A stretch of 64,000 nucleotides of DNA, taken from contig NC_087062.1 of NCBI RefSeq assembly GCF_963678635.1, forward strand, positions 47,479,283 to 47,543,282. Direction: 5' to 3'. Below are positions 20,218-30,954 of this stretch, piece by piece (the first letter of the stretch is position 1; the number at the start of each line of letters is the position of its first letter). The DNA is from Symsagittifera roscoffensis (Eukaryota > Xenacoelomorpha > Acoela > Convolutidae). The translations under genes were made by a program, and so were the position numbers. The notes beneath the pieces were generated by a model that saw nothing but the letters and a program-made list of their open reading frames with translations, made no database searches and was not told where the DNA came from.

Positions 20218-22300
20218 ATTGATTTGGAAGCTCATTTACACCAGATAACTTGTATAAAGAATCAAGTGATCCATCAGGCCAGGTCTTACTATGATTGCGT
20301 GTCTTCAGATGATGATACTGCAGCAAAATCCTATCGATGGAAAGCCCCCGCAAGATCTCTAAAAGCTGCGTCTCTACGATCTAGTCGTCTTCATAGTATA
20401 AGATCTAAGGCAAGTTCAAGGACTACCAGAGAAAGAATGTTTGCTGTCAAAGTTGCAAAGAGAGATAGAAAGGCAAAATGAGGCAGCTTTGAGATTGAGA
20501 GAAGAGGAAGACAGACTAGAATGCGAGAAGAGAAAATAGAAGCTCATTGTTAGGACATAGAATGGGATTAAGAGCAAAATCATTTCGAGCATAAAAGAAA
20601 ATTTTCAAGGGAACAGTAGGAACTGCAATATCGCATAAGTAGAGAACAAAGCAGGCTTCAATTCGAAAAATTAGCTGGAGGGAACAGGAAAAGGCTAGCC
20701 GAGGCCAAAATAGCAAAAACTGAATTTCAAGATGACATCACCGAAAGCGATGACGATATTTGCAAGTCTGAATTACAAGCTGTCAGTCAATTATCAGGGG
20801 CAAGCGGTAAGCGTACTGCTGATTGGGTTGACAATACAGCAGCGGAATTTGCAAATGTAACTCTGATAAATCCAAGCTGAAAAGCTGGACCTTCAATAGT
20901 CAATTCAACAGTTCTGGTTAGTTCAGTTGATCCAAATTTTGCGATATGATTAGCACGTCATCTCAAAATAGCGTACCATTCTTCGGAATGACAACAGCAC
21001 CAAGCTTTTTTGTTTCTAGAGAAACAATTTGACATTAGCTCCTTGTTTTACAACGTTTGTGCCGTGATGTTTACAAAACGTTCCACTGTCTTCCGATCCG
21101 TACATCTCCAATAAGTCAGTTAATAATGTAAAAATGCCTTTTCTCAAAGTACATCTTTCATTCGACCGTCGATTAGCGTGAAAGCATCTGCTGCTTTTAA
21201 CTACCCAATGAATTTGGATTCATTTGTTTCCAATAACATGAATAGCTAACCGCTTCCCTCTCAGATTCCTTCAATCACTCAACCGTCTTACTTTGGTTTC
21301 GAAAACCAACCTAGAACTTCAAGCTGGGTGCCTGCTGCTAGTCGATTTTTCATTGTATTAGCAAAAATTATATGCTGCAAAAAGTCGGGCCGGTAAACAT
21401 GAACGCTTTTACACCCTTCACAAGCGGTGGCGCTGTATACTATACCGCAACTCGAAGTATCCCACAATATCTGCCTGGCATCCAACAGCCTACTCAAATT
21501 CCAGTCTACGACACGTACAATCAGTTCCAACAGACACCACTAACCCGTCTTCTTTGTCATATAAGCATTTAACCCTCGAAGACATAGCCGCTTTTTTCCA
21601 TGAACAGGAAAGACCCTTTACCTGAATGTAAGCTTACGCAGTTAAAGGTGAGCTTCTAGTGTGGCACGAGTGGTTCGGACAATTCAGGAGCGTAGTAGAT
21701 TCCGCACACTTGACCAACGATATAAAGCTTACTTACTTGAATACTCTGGTTACAGGTAAGGCAAAACTCGCAATTGCTGACTTTTCTTATTGTGGTGACT
21801 TGTATCCTGAAGCTCTTAAGACTCTTGAGAGTAAATTCAGTCAACCTCACACATATGTGAACGCTCATTTAGATAAACTGAGCAAATTCTTAAGATGCAC
21901 AACTCCGATTGTGTGATTAGTTTTGCATCTACGATATCGAGCTTGGTGGTAGTATTCAAATACCTTTACTACTACTCAGAGCTCTCGAGCACGTCGGTCC
22001 TCAATCAAGCGATCGCAAAACTACCTCCAAACATGAAAGAAGCTTGGGCTATGCATGTTGTCAGACGACATAGGTCCCGACCATCGTAAGTTGAGTTCAA
22101 TGATTGGTGACAGGAGAAAGCGGACGCTGTGCATGGGCAATAAACTTGGTTTTGCTTGCCTCCAGGGTAATCACAAATTCCGAAAATGCCCTAAAGCCAG
22201 GAAATGTTCCAACCTAATTGTGACAGCAACCATAATGAGCTGCTTCACGGCGCAGAACGGGTATTTCTTCCTCGAGAACAAGAACAACGAGTAGCGAATG
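20015..22300 (+). pseudogene. BEL gag, copy 1, heavily broken
   Basis: Gag readable in pieces: the coiled-coil-like N-terminal part in the right foldback arm; a basic region with RSSRLHSIRSKASSRTTRER near 20,400; the Glu/Arg-rich coiled stretch near 20,480-20,720; a Gln/Pro-rich linker near 21,180-21,570; the DUF1759-type region WHEWFGQFRSVVDSA to SKFSQPHTYVNAHLDKLSKF (21,660-21,890); and a zinc knuckle ACLQGNHKFRKCPKARKC (about 22,150-22,210). Compared with copy 2, a CAA codon at 21,247 is TAA here, an extra stop. Confidence 0.88.
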
Positions 22301-22391
22301 CCAACAGTTCGGCTAGTAATACCAGCATAGAAATTACTGAAGTGAGGACTTTTTCCGCATCTCTCAGTGTGCATAAGGATCTCTGCTCCCT

Positions 22392-22729
22392 GTGATAGAG
22401 CTAGAAATTTCCTACAAAGGCACCAATACCAAAGCGCTGGTTTTGTGCGACAAAGCTTACAGCAACTCATGCATGTCGTCAAGCCTTGTAAAACGCCTCC
22501 ATCTTGAAGGACAAGATTTGAAATTAACCGTCAATAGAATCAATACTACAGAAGTAAATCATTGTCAGAAAGCGGAGATTACCGTGTCTTCAAAAACTGC
22601 TGAATCCAAAATTGCTTTTGAAGTTTCAGTTTACGTTCGAGAAACCCTCAGTATTGGGTCTGAAACGATTGATGTGGCTTCGCTTTAAGAAACATACCCG
22701 TACTTGCAGCCCATAACTCCGTCAGTCTT
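22392..22729 (+). pseudogene. BEL protease (DUF1758 type), copy 1, cut by the duplication
   Basis: Start of the BEL aspartic protease: LEISYKGTNTKALVLCDKAY, then SSSLVKRLHLEG. The catalytic position reads D-K-A. The segment ends at 22,729, where the tandem repeat jumps back to LTR sequence, so no full pol can be read from this copy. Confidence 0.85.
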
Positions 22730-22739
22730 CATCCAAATT
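22730..22739. other. Filler at duplication junction
   Basis: CATCCAAATT lies between the units. It resembles TCATCCAAA found about 16 bases further right (22,746 onward) and looks templated from there. Confidence 0.7.
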
Positions 22740-23031
22740 ATGTTTTCATCCAAACTAAAATGTATATATAACTAAAACTAATTATAAAACAAAGCAAAAT
22801 GACCTTGTCTGACAGGTTATAGCCGTCTGTATGTGATTTACCGTATATCACAAAAATGCTGTTATGTTAACACGTTAAGCCGTGAATGTGCCAATTTTGT
22901 TGAGAGATTTATCCGTTCATATCGAAAAATTCTGCAATTTATGCCGTTTCCAGAACTAATTCAATTTGGTTACATCTTTTACTTATTTTTTTTGTGAGAT
23001 ATTTTAGGGTTTTGAGTTAAGCGCGGTCACA
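22740..23031 (+). repeat. Truncated internal BEL LTR
   Basis: The last 292 bases of the LTR, lacking the TG start and the tRNA-like module, ending GCGGTCACA. Followed by the leader and primer-site copy at 23,036. Confidence 0.92.
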
Positions 23032-24098
23032 TTTTTGGCCCTGCGACCCGTAAAAGAATTGGACAGCAATTCAATTCGAGCAGCACTTCGACTATTACTC
23101 GATTCGATTAAAACTATCAGGGCCTGGCATCAGTTGTTGTGCGAGTTTTTGGCCGAAAATCGGCGTCTGACCAAAAAAGGGCGTTTGGCCGAGTGTCGAT
23201 TGGCCGAAAATGGGCGTTTGGCCAAAAAAGGTGCCCAGTTGGCTGAATTTTGCGATTCGCAGAGTGCAGTTGGCCGGAATTCGTCAGAGAGTGCAATTAT
23301 CCGAGGTGACCGATTGCCAGCTGGCCGAAAGTGTTCTGCTAGCCGAAAGCGGACAGAGGCTTTTTCAGGTGTCCGTATTGTGGACTTTGGTCGACTTGGG
23401 CTAGCGTTTTTTGTTGACAACCGAAATTTTTGGATTTCTTCACGGTGACCGCTTTAGGAACTTCAATCTTCAAAAACTTCAGTTTCCAAAAACTTGAAAG
23501 ACCGATCGAAAACTGTAGTTTTTTTTGTCTGTGCGTGCTAATTATGAATAAAAGGTTGTCAACGGTGCATCACTGGAAACATACTGCAAATTTTTGGGTG
23601 AATCCCGGATTTCAACCAACCCGATTCAAGCAAGAAAATTACAAAATTGTCATAAATTAACTTTGCAAAAAAAAAAAAAGTAAATTTTGTGAAATCTTTA
23701 GTTCTTATAAATTAAATGTTAAACTATGGTTATTAGGGTAAGATACTATGATTTGAACCTAGTAGCCGATCCGTCTACATTGAACCGACCGAAAAAGGAC
23801 CAAAAACAGTCCAAAAAACGATCTAAAACCAAAAAAAAATGTCAGAAAATTGCCACAGTTTTGGCAGTAACGAAATAACGTGATACAGCACCAAAAAAAT
23901 TGAGAAAAACTTTCGGAAAAGTTTTTGGAAAAAAATCTTGAAAACTCAAAAGTTCTAAGAATTAGCTGACGAGTACTTGAAACTTGTCCGATTCTAATCT
24001 CTACAGTCGCGTAGCCCTATATAAAGCAACTCGTGTCTTGAATAACTTTTATCACCGGTTCACTCCAGGTAGTTTATGGTACCTCGAGACACGATTTC
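23032..24098 (+). other. BEL leader, second copy
   Basis: Duplicate of 18,735-19,800, with the 51-bp GGCCGA repeat. No gene. Confidence 0.65.
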
Positions 24099-24515
24099 TT
24101 AAAGTTTGCTTGAATCTTGACAAGTTTTTGCTATGATTAACAACGCTTCATTCTTCGAGATCAACTGTTGAAATACATCTTTGCACTTTTCTACCAGACT
24201 CTCAACTCGCACACTTCGTTTCTTAGCCTCTATTGTCTCTTTCAAAGAGCTATGATAGTCTAACAAATTTTTTAAATGTTTTTCTCGCCTCGTATATCTT
24301 TTTAGCTTTAACAAGATATACGAGGCGAGAAAAACATTGAAAAAGAGTTGTTAGACTATCATAGCCCATTGAAAGAGGCAACAGAGGCTAAGAAGCCAAG
24401 TGTGAGAGTTGAGAGTCTGGTAGAAAAGTGCAAAGCTGTATTTGAAAAGTTGATTTCGAAGAATGAAGCTTTCACAATCATAGCAAAAACTTGTCAAGTT
24501 TCAGGCAAACCTTAA
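24099..24515. repeat. Foldback: gag segment head to head, copy 2
   Basis: Same structure as 19,801-20,217: left arm 24,099-24,300, 12-base loop, right arm 24,313-24,515, perfect 24-bp inner stem. Confidence 0.9.
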
Positions 24516-26600
24516 ATTGATTTGGAAGCTCATTTACACCAGATAACTTGTATAAAGAATCAAGTGATCCATCAGGCCAGGTCTTACTATGATTGCGTGT
24601 CTTCAGATGATGATACTGCAGCAAAATCCTATCGATGGAAAGCCCCCGCAAGATCTCTAAAAGCTGCGTCTCTACGATCTAGTCGTCTTCATAGTATAAG
24701 ATCTAAGGCAAGTTCAAGGACTACCAGAGAAAGAATGTTTGCTGTCAAAGTTGCAAAGAGAGATAGAAAGGCAAAATGAGGCAGCTTTGAGATTGAGAGA
24801 AGAGGAAGACAGACTAGAATGCGAGAAGAGAAAATAGAAGCTCATTGTTAGGACATAGAATGGGATTAAGAGCAAAATCATTTCGAGCATAAAAGAAAAT
24901 TTTCAAGGGAACAGTAGGAACTGCAATATCACATAAGTAGAGAACAAAGCAGGCTTCAATTCGAAAAATTAGCTGGAGGGAACAGGAAAAGGCTAGCCGA
25001 GGCCAAAATAGCAAAAACTGAATTTCAAGATGACATCACCGAAAGCGATGACGATATTTGCAAGTCTGAATTACAAGCTGTCAGTCAATTATCAGGGGCA
25101 AGCGGTAAGCGTACTGCTGATTGGGTTGACAATACAGCAGCGGAAACTGCAAATGTAACTCTGATAAATCCAAGCTGAAAAGCTGGACCTTCGATAGTCA
25201 ATTCAACAGTTCTGGTTAGTTCAGTTGATCCAAATTTTGCGTTATGATTAGCACGTCATCTCAAAATAGCGTACCATTCTTCGGAATGACAACAGCACCA
25301 AGCTTTTTTGTTTCTAGAGAAACAATTTGACATTAGCTCCTTGTTTTACAACGTTTGTGCCGTGATGTTTACAAAACGTTCCACTGTCTTCCGATCCGTA
25401 CATCTCCAATAAGTCAGTTAATAATGTAAAAATGCCTTTTCTCAAAGTACATCTTTCATTCGACCGTCGATTAGCGTGAAAGCATCTGCTGCTTTTAACT
25501 ACCCAATGAATTTGGATTCATTTGTTTCCAATAACATGAATAGCCAACCGCTTCCCTCTCAGATTCCTTCAATCACTCAACCGTCTTACTTTGGTTTCGA
25601 AAACCAACCTAGAACTTCAAGCTGGGTGCCTGCTGCTAGTCGATTTTTCATTGTATTAGCAAAAATTATATGCTGCAAAAAGTCGGGCCGGTAAACATGA
25701 ACGCTTTTACACCCTTCACAAGCGGTGGCGCTGTATACTATACCGCAACTCGAAGTATCCCACAATATCTGCCTGGCATCCAACAGCCTACTCAAATTCC
25801 AGTCTACGACACGTACAATCAGTTCCAACAGACACCACTAACCCGTCTTCTTTGTCATATAAGCATTTAACCCTCGAAGACATAGCCGCTTTTTTCCATG
25901 AACAGGAAAGACCCTTTACCTGAATGTAAGCTTACGCAGTTAAAGGTGAGCTTCTAGTGTGGCACGAGTGGTTCGGACAATTCAGGAGCGTAGTAGATTC
26001 CGCACACTTGACCAACGATATAAAGCTTACTTACTTGAATACTCTGGTTACAGGTAAGGCAAAACTCGCAATTGCTGACTTTTCTTATTGTGGTGACTTG
26101 TATCCTGAAGCTCTTAAGACTCTTGAGAGTAAATTCAGTCAACCTCACACATATGTGAACGCTCATTTAGATAAACTGAGCAAATTCTTAAGATGCACAA
26201 CTCCGATTGTGTGATTAGTTTTGCATCTACGATATCGAGCTTGGTGGTAGTATTCAAATACCTTTACTACTACTCAGAGCTCTCGAGCACGTCGGTCCTC
26301 AATCAAGCGATCGCAAAACTACCTCCAAACATGAAAGAAGCTTGGGCTATGCATGTTGTCAGACGACATAGGTCCCGACCATCGTAAGTTGAGTTCAATG
26401 ATTGGTGACAGGAGAAAGCGGACGCTGTGCATGGGCAATAAACTTGGTTTTGCTTGCCTCCAGGGTAATCACAAATTCCGAAAATGCCCTAAAGCCAGGA
26501 AATGTTCCAACCTAATTGTGACAGCAACCATAATGAGCTGCTTCACGGCGCAGAACGGGTATTTCTTCCTCGAGAACAAGAACAACGAGTAGCGAATGCC
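24313..26600 (+). pseudogene. BEL gag, copy 2
   Basis: Same pieces as copy 1, with the DUF1759-type region at 25,957-26,190 and the zinc knuckle near 26,450-26,510. One stretch is better preserved: the Gln/Pro-rich linker 25,476-25,694 is open because CAA replaces the TAA of copy 1. This copy is joined to pol and is the one in the original place. Confidence 0.88.
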
Positions 26601-26689
26601 AACAGTTCGGCTAGTAATACCAGCATAGAAATTACTGAAGTGAGGACTTTTTCCGCATCTCTCAGTGTGCATAAGGATCTCTGCTCCCT

Positions 26690-27391
26690 GTGATAGAGCT
26701 AGAAATTTCCTACAAAGGCACCAATACCAAAGCGCTGGTTTTGTGCGACAAAGCTTACAGCAACTCATGCATGTCGTCAAGCCTTGTAAAACGCCTCCAT
26801 CTTGAAGGACAAGATTTGAAATTAACCGTCAATAGAATCAATACTACAGAAGTAAATCATTGTCAGAAAGCGGAGATTACCGTGTCTTCAAAAACTGCTG
26901 AATCCAAAATTGCTTTTGAAGTTTCAGTTTACGTTCGAGAAACCCTCAGTATTGGGTCTGAAACGATTGATGTGGCTTCGCTTTAAGAAACATACCCGTA
27001 CTTGCAGCCCATAACTCCGTCAGTCTTAAAATATTCAGATGTAGAGCTTATCCTAGGACAAGATGTTTGCTATTTCATCAGACCTTTGGAGTATTTTCAT
27101 AACCGGGACCAAAACTCTTCTCATGCCGTCCAATTAGCCGTTGGTTGGGTTTTGAGTGGTCGTTTACCGTCCACATGTGGTTTAGTTTCCACTTGCTTCA
27201 AATGTAGCATCGAGGATTTCACTCTAGTCGATCAATTCAAGTCATGGTATGAAAAGGAGGCAAATGGTACATACAAACCGTTGATGCCAGATCATCAGCC
27301 GATAAAAGAGCCTATAGCATTCTTCAAAGCACTATCAAACATGATGGTTTCCGTTAGTCAGTCGGAATGCTTTGGGCAGATTAGAATGTGA
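26690..27391 (+). pseudogene. BEL protease (DUF1758 type), copy 2, one in-frame stop
   Basis: From LEISYKGTNTKALVLCDKAY through VELILGQDVCYFIRP and QLAVGWVLSGRLPS, the conserved I-L-G-x-D and G-W-x-x-x-G blocks that close this domain. A TAA at 26,984-26,986 interrupts an otherwise continuous frame, and TGA at 27,389 ends it before RT. The active-site triplet is D-K-A; in this clade I would expect D-T-A or D-S/T-G, so the protease is probably inactive. Confidence 0.88.
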
Positions 27392-28149
27392 AATTGCCGA
27401 ACAACTATTTCTCCGCACTTGTTCAGCTTAAGTCATTGGAGAAGCGCTTAAGTAAAGACGATTCTCTGCGCCTCCATTATCAGAAAACAATAATTGACGA
27501 TATCGAAAAGGGTTATGTCATTCGAGTCGAACTGCATGACCCAAAAACACTCCATTACCGTGAGTGGTACCTACCGCAACACCCAGTCATCAACCCAAAC
27601 AAACCCGGAAAGGTCCGAAGAGTGTTAAACGGAGCTTCCAAGTTTCATGGGTTTTCACTCAACAAATCGCTTCTTGTTGGTCCAGATATGTTGCAAAGCT
27701 TACTTTATGTCCAACTCCCTTTCCGTCAACATAAAATTGCAATATCTGCCGTCATCGAGGGAATATTTATCCAATTCGTTGTTCTTTGGGAAGACCAACC
27801 ATCTTTGCGTTTTCTACGGCGGGAAAACCCATCAACAGAAGTGATGGTTTATCAATACACTCGTCATATATTTGGAGCACGTGACTCACCAACGTGCGCA
27901 AATTTTGCTCTACAGCAGACAGCTAAAGACAATGAGTCCAATTATCCTGAAGCCGCAGCAGCTATTCGCGAAAAATTTTACATAAATTGTTACTCGGACT
28001 CCATGCCGAATGCTGAACAAGCCGTGAACCCAAGTAGAGATTTAGTTAAGGTGCTTAGTAAAGGAAGATTTAAGCTGACCAAATTTATCAGTAATATTCC
28101 TGAGATCTCAAGGAAGCTAAATCTGAACAGCAAAGAAATCGAAAATTAA
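27388..28149 (+). pseudogene. BEL reverse transcriptase, catalytic Asp residues lost
   Basis: A 253-codon frame with the BEL RT blocks in order: LRLHYQKTIIDDIEKGYV, WYLPQHPVINPNKPGKVRRV, SLNKSLLVGPDMLQSLL, AVIEGIFIQF, QPSLRFLRRENPSTE, QYTRHIFGARDSPTCANFAL, and FYINCYSDSM. Motif A should be A-D-I-E-G and shows Val for Asp. The Y-x-D-D box reads Y-I-N-C, losing both aspartates. The frame is long but the enzyme cannot work. It is shifted one frame from the protease, so a frameshift also separates them. Confidence 0.92.
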
Positions 28150-28980
28150 AAGAAATAAACGTAAATCCCGATAGCTCATCGCATGTCTTAGGCCTGAATT
28201 GGGATCAGAGAAAAAACACCCCAGTAGTAAGTCGAGGTGGACGTCGTGATCTGCAGAAAGAGATCACACAACGAACCGTGCTAGTTTTGTGTCATCAGTG
28301 TTTGAAGCCATTGGTTTCGTTGCGCCTTATACGGTATAATCCTGCCTTTAGTTGAAGGAAACTAAATTTGGCGTCTTAAATGTCAACAATGGGACGATCC
28401 TCTGCCTGATCACATTAAAGACATGTTTTTGCAGTGGCACTCAGGCCTACCATTGCTAGTAAAAACGACCATCCCTCACTTTTACTTCAGTGCGCTTGTA
28501 GATACGATAGAACTACACATGCTTGGCGACAGTTCGCTCGAAGTCTTTTGTGCGGTTGGGTTTCTTCGTTGTCGCCTGTCAGAATCTCAGGAGACAGAGG
28601 TCAGTTTCGTGTTTGGAAAGGCTTGTGTAGCGCCAATAAAAGCCATGTCTATACCCAAACTCGAACTGCAAGCAGCCTTAGTGGCTACTCGGCTTAAAGA
28701 AGACATTCATAAAGCCTTGAATATCAGATATCCCAAACATTCATGTGGTCTGACAGTACAACTGTTTTACAGTGGCTCCACACAGACGATAACAAACGTG
28801 TATTCGTAGCCAATAGATGAGTGGTATCACGTAGCAACCAGTGATAATCCCGCAGACACAAGAACACGTGAGATTGCAGCCGAAGCGCTTCGTGAATACT
28901 GTTGGGTCAAGGGATTGAGTTTCTTGAAAACTGCTGTCTGGCCATTTCAACCATCTGTAGATGTTATCAATTAAATACGC
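28150..28980 (+). pseudogene. BEL Pao-peptidase region and RNase H, broken
   Basis: After two stops the Pao A17 part continues (SSHVLGLNWDQ near 28,175; DLQKEITQRTVLVL near 28,250), then frameshifts. RNase H follows: ELHMLGDSSLEVFCAVGFL (catalytic Asp, near 28,515), SFVFGKACVAP, and IPKLELQAALVATRLKED (catalytic Glu, near 28,660). The third block, after HSCGL, is frameshifted and reaches a stop at 28,807. The end (28,830-28,960) has the D-N-P-A-D-x-x-T block that follows RNase H in these elements. Confidence 0.85.
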
Positions 28981-30529
28981 CCCAAAGAATCAGCTGCAGA
29001 TGTAGTTGGAGTCTCTCTACTTGCTAACAAATCAGATACAGGAGCCAAAAATCCTATCATTAATTGAGAAAAGTTCCACTCTTCTAAACTCTTGTGCATA
29101 GCAGCATACGCTCTAAAACTCCTTCCTTAGACACGCGCACTTCCGTTAGTCTGATAAAGTGTACCGACTCTTCGCAACTTGAAGTTGCCTAGGCAAAGCT
29201 TCTCAAGCTCTCCCATATCGATTCTTTCCCGGCAGAAATCAAACTGCTCGACAGTGACAAATCCGTAAAGAAGTCTAACCGAATAGTGGTTTATTCTCCA
29301 TTCATAGGGCCAAATGGTTTTTCACGCTCATCTGGTCGCATTCGGCGTCTAAATGAAACTAGTTTCGAAGCAAAGCATCCTGTGTTACTAGATGGTCGTC
29401 ACTATCTGGTGAAGCTTATCGCTCGCTATCTTCATCATCAGTCGTTTGATTACATGCGCGCAGCTATCCAATCTCGGTTTGCCGTCTTGAAATTGAGATC
29501 AACTCTTTGTGGAGTCGAAAATAGTTGCGTTCCCTGTCAAAAACGCAAAGCTAAGCGCGTCAACTCCATGATATCGGATCTCCCTCTAGAACATTTAGGG
29601 TACCGAAAACCTGCCTTTTGTTACTGCGGAGTTGACTATTTGGTCCATTTCATGTATCTGTCCGTAGGAGCTCAGAGAAGCGGTGGGTTTTTCTCTTTAC
29701 TTTCATGACGACACGATCGGTCCATATTGAAACTGAACCTTCTATGGATGGCAATTCTTGCGTCATGGGTATTGAGAGGTTCATTGCCCGCCAAGGAACT
29801 CCGTTAGTCATCTGGTCGGATAACGGCACAAACTTCTTCGGCGCCGAGAAGGAACTGATAAAGTGCATCTAAACTTGGAATCAACAGGCTGCCAGCGGAT
29901 TAGTACACGAAGGCATAAAGTAGAAATACAATCCACCTAGTGCGCCACATCATGTTGGCTCATGGGAGCGTCTGGTAAGGTCCTGCAAGCGGGCATTCTA
30001 TTTGTTACTGGAAACACGCAAACTAACGCCAGATGTACTCGATACAACATTCTGCTTGGTCGAGATATCTTTAAATGCGCGACCACTTACTCCAATAAAC
30101 AGTGATTCGGATAGTTTGGAAGCTATTAGGCCTAACCACTTCCTGCTTTGGCAGCCAAGTGCGACATTACCTTCCTTAAGCTTTGAAGAAGATTTCGACC
30201 AAGGGAAACGGTTCGTGCATGCGCAGGCATATGCAAAAGCAAATTGGTCACGATAGCTAGGCGAGAATGTGCCAGGTCTGAATAAGCGAGCCAAGTGGCA
30301 CTCCTCTCCTGAACAGGCACTCGAGACAGGCGATTTAGTGTGGATAGTAGAGTCCGCCAACCCCCGAGGTTATTATCCTTTATCACGCATTAGAACGCTT
30401 AACTTCGGAGAAGACGGTGTGGCCCGATCCGCAATGCTAAAAACCTTCAATGGTGACATTACCCGTCCGACAGTAAAACTCGCACCCATCCTCGCTTCCT
30501 TGGGGCCGAGGATGTTGCCACGCAAATAA
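28981..30529 (+). pseudogene. BEL integrase, catalytic triad visible across frames
   Basis: The zinc-binding part lies in 29,286-29,570 (YLHHQSFDYMRAAIQ, then CVPCQKRKAK). The core shows CGVDYLVHFM (first Asp, near 29,630), a frameshift near 29,700, VIWSDNGTNFFGAEKE (second Asp, near 29,815), a stop at 29,869, and HHVGSWERLVRSC (Glu, near 29,965). Then TPINSDSDSLEAIRPNHFL near 30,090, and the C-terminal domain LETGDLVWIVESANPRGYY to RPTVKLAPIL, ending at TAA 30,527-30,529 inside the LTR. Stops, not residue loss, kill it. Confidence 0.9.
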
Positions 30530-30949
30530 CTTCTCAGCAAAACCTGAAAACCGAATAAATTGAACTAAATTAAGGTCGTTGGCCGATTGGTCTAGAACAA
30601 AGCTTCAAAAACTGACCAGACCGGTTCGGCGTAGGTTCGAGTCCCCCAAAAAGCCAATGTTTTTACCCAAACCAAAAAGTAAAAATGACTAAAACTAATA
30701 TGAAAACATAGCAAAATGACCTTTTTTGACATGTTATTGCCGTCTGTATGTGATTTAACGTATATCACAAAAATGCTCTTATGTTAATACGTAAAGACTT
30801 GAATATGCCGATTTTGTAGAATGATTTATCCGTTTATATCGACAGATTCTGCAATTTACGCCGTTTACAGAAATAATTCAATTTGGTTACATCTTTCACT
30901 TGCTTTTTTTTGTGAGATATTTTAGGGTTTTGAGTTAAGCGCGGTCACA
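30513..30949 (+). repeat. BEL 3' LTR
   Basis: Starts TGTTGCCACGC after the purine-rich GGGGCCGAGGA and ends GCGGTCACA, 437 bp. The pol stop lies 14 bases inside it. Confidence 0.93.
30578..30645 (+). pseudogene. tRNA-Leu-like module inside BEL 3' LTR
   Basis: A box TGGCCGATTGG (30,580-30,590) and B box GGTTCGAGTCC (30,634-30,644). Between them CTTCAAAAACTG sets CAA in the anticodon-loop position, and CCG-GTT-CGG (30,621-30,629) forms a short variable-arm hairpin as in tRNA-Leu. It is closer to a tRNA than the 5' LTR version, so the 5' version has decayed more. Confidence 0.6.
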
Positions 30950-30954
30950 GTATC
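30950..30954 (+). repeat. BEL target-site duplication, right (GTATC)
   Basis: GTATC directly after the CA of the 3' LTR, matching 18,290-18,294. Confidence 0.88.

Larger units (their letters stand above)
18442..22729. repeat. BEL internal tandem duplication, unit 1 (4,288 bp)
   Basis: Runs from base 148 of the 5' LTR to the middle of the protease (…CCGTCAGTCTT). It repeats as 22,740-27,027 with the same length. Between the two lie ten extra bases, CATCCAAATT. Confidence 0.95.
22740..27027. repeat. BEL internal tandem duplication, unit 2 (4,288 bp)
   Basis: Second copy of 18,442-22,729. It continues without a break into the rest of the protease and pol. Differences between units are few, for example an extra A in the poly-A tract near 23,670 and TAA versus CAA at 21,247/25,545. 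Confidence 0.95.
18295..30949 (+). mobile_element. BEL/Pao LTR retrotransposon with internal tandem duplication
   Basis: LTRs at both ends, matching 5-bp target duplications, and the BEL/Pao domain set: gag with a DUF1759-type region, zinc knuckle, DUF1758-type protease, RT merged with the Pao peptidase A17 region, RNase H, H2C2 integrase and a C-terminal DUF5641-like end. It is 12.66 kb because 4.29 kb of the 5' half is present twice; without that it would be about 8.4 kb. All genes are broken and RT catalytic residues are gone. The 5' and 3' LTRs differ clearly, so the insertion is old. Confidence 0.95.

Noticed and set aside
30578-30645. Functional tRNA-Leu gene
   Set aside because: The boxes are good but acceptor and D stems do not pair and the T stem is poor.
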